Of a DNA stretch of 6,397 nucleotides, positions 6,222 to 6,397 are shown piece after piece. Numbering within the stretch: position 1 is the first letter of the stretch; each line of letters begins with the position of its first letter. The notes below the pieces were generated by a model, which saw only the letters and a list, made by a program, of their open reading frames with translations, had not been told where the DNA came from and did not search any database. The DNA is taken from contig CANFCA010000068.1 of NCBI GenBank assembly GCA_947445045.1, forward strand, positions 1-6,397, written 5' to 3'. Source of the stretch: Gallionellaceae bacterium. Lineage in GTDB: Bacteria > Pseudomonadota > Gammaproteobacteria > Burkholderiales > Gallionellaceae. The position numbers and the translations under genes were made by a program.

Positions 6222-6368
6222 CAGATTATTTGAAATATTTGTGGTTGGGATGAAGTGGCAAATGGGAAATTATTTAGTCTGAATTCGACTCCATTCCGGA
6301 TAGGCAATTTAAGCCAAAGTAGATATTCAATTTTGACCCAATATTGCGAGTTGCTTAGGGCATGATAC
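6222..6368. other. AT-rich intergenic stretch after the operon, no convincing gene
   Basis: The base composition turns visibly AT-richer after the DUF4432 stop. I see no intrinsic terminator: the best pairing is a weak 7-bp stem of CAGATTA (6222-6228) with TAGTCTG (around 6275-6281) across a long loop, without a T-run. TTGACC at 6333-6338 resembles a -35 box, but no good -10 box lies at proper spacing. Confidence 0.5.
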
Positions 6369-6397
6369 ATGTTCGAAAAATGTGCCGTGATCAGTTC
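6369..6397 (+). CDS. Possible start of the next gene, cut by the window end
   Basis: ATG at 6369 has AGGG (6357-6360) eight bases upstream and reads MFEKCAVIS to the window end. An alternative ATG at 6362 in another frame reads MIHVRKMCRDQF but lies only one base after the AGGG. Nine residues are too few to name a family. This is a well-spaced start signal rather than a demonstrated gene. Confidence 0.22.

Noticed and set aside
6333..6361. Promoter with TTGACC -35 before the possible downstream gene
   Set aside because: The hexamer at proper spacing (TAGGGC) is a poor -10 and overlaps the ribosome-site candidate, which would put the transcript start almost on the ATG.
6218..6397. Minus-strand frame open for about 59 codons from the window end to a TAA at 6218-6220
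   Set aside because: The translation matches no family I recognise, it is rich in scattered rare residues, it has only an internal ATG without a clear ribosome site, and an open stretch this long occurs by chance often enough. It could be the tail of a convergent gene, but I cannot support that.

Overview
The window holds one same-strand sugar uptake and catabolism cluster of six genes, all on the + strand, from a Gram-negative proteobacterium. An outer-membrane LamB-type porin, a periplasmic binding protein with a clean signal peptide, and roughly 48-50% GC (estimated by eye) fit a beta- or gammaproteobacterium. I lean to betaproteobacteria, but nothing in the window proves it.

Layout: (1) 1-1191, a LamB/maltoporin-family porin whose start lies outside the window; (2) 1305-2261, a periplasmic sugar-binding protein of the RbsB/FrcB type; (3) 2330-3277, a CUT2-type permease; (4) 3291-4103, a single-domain CUT2 ATPase; (5) 4129-5067, a PfkB-family sugar kinase; (6) 5052-6221, a DUF4432 aldose-1-epimerase-like protein that overlaps the kinase by 16 bases. 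Gaps shrink along the cluster (113, 68, 13, 25 and -16 bases), as expected for an operon. The last 176 bases are AT-richer and hold no convincing complete gene, only a possible start of the next one at 6369.

The genes make a coherent route. Sugar crosses the outer membrane through the porin, is captured by the binding protein, enters through the permease/ATPase pair, is phosphorylated by the kinase, and may be interconverted between ring forms by the DUF4432 protein. The order binding protein, permease, single-domain ATPase, PfkB kinase is that of the rhizobial frcBCAK (fructose/mannose/ribose) locus. A ketohexose such as fructose is therefore the best substrate guess, but this is inference.

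Regulation: no regulator is encoded in the window. The porin/binding-protein gap packs two hairpins around a 10-bp AAAACGTTTT palindrome with the central CG typical of LacI-family operators. AAACGTTT occurs four times by eye, including a 12-bp palindrome inside the kinase gene. A strong hairpin follows the binding-protein gene, where differential expression of binding protein over membrane components is commonly set. I found no RNA gene, CRISPR array, insertion sequence or previously undescribed system; this is a well-formed but largely ordinary catabolic operon.
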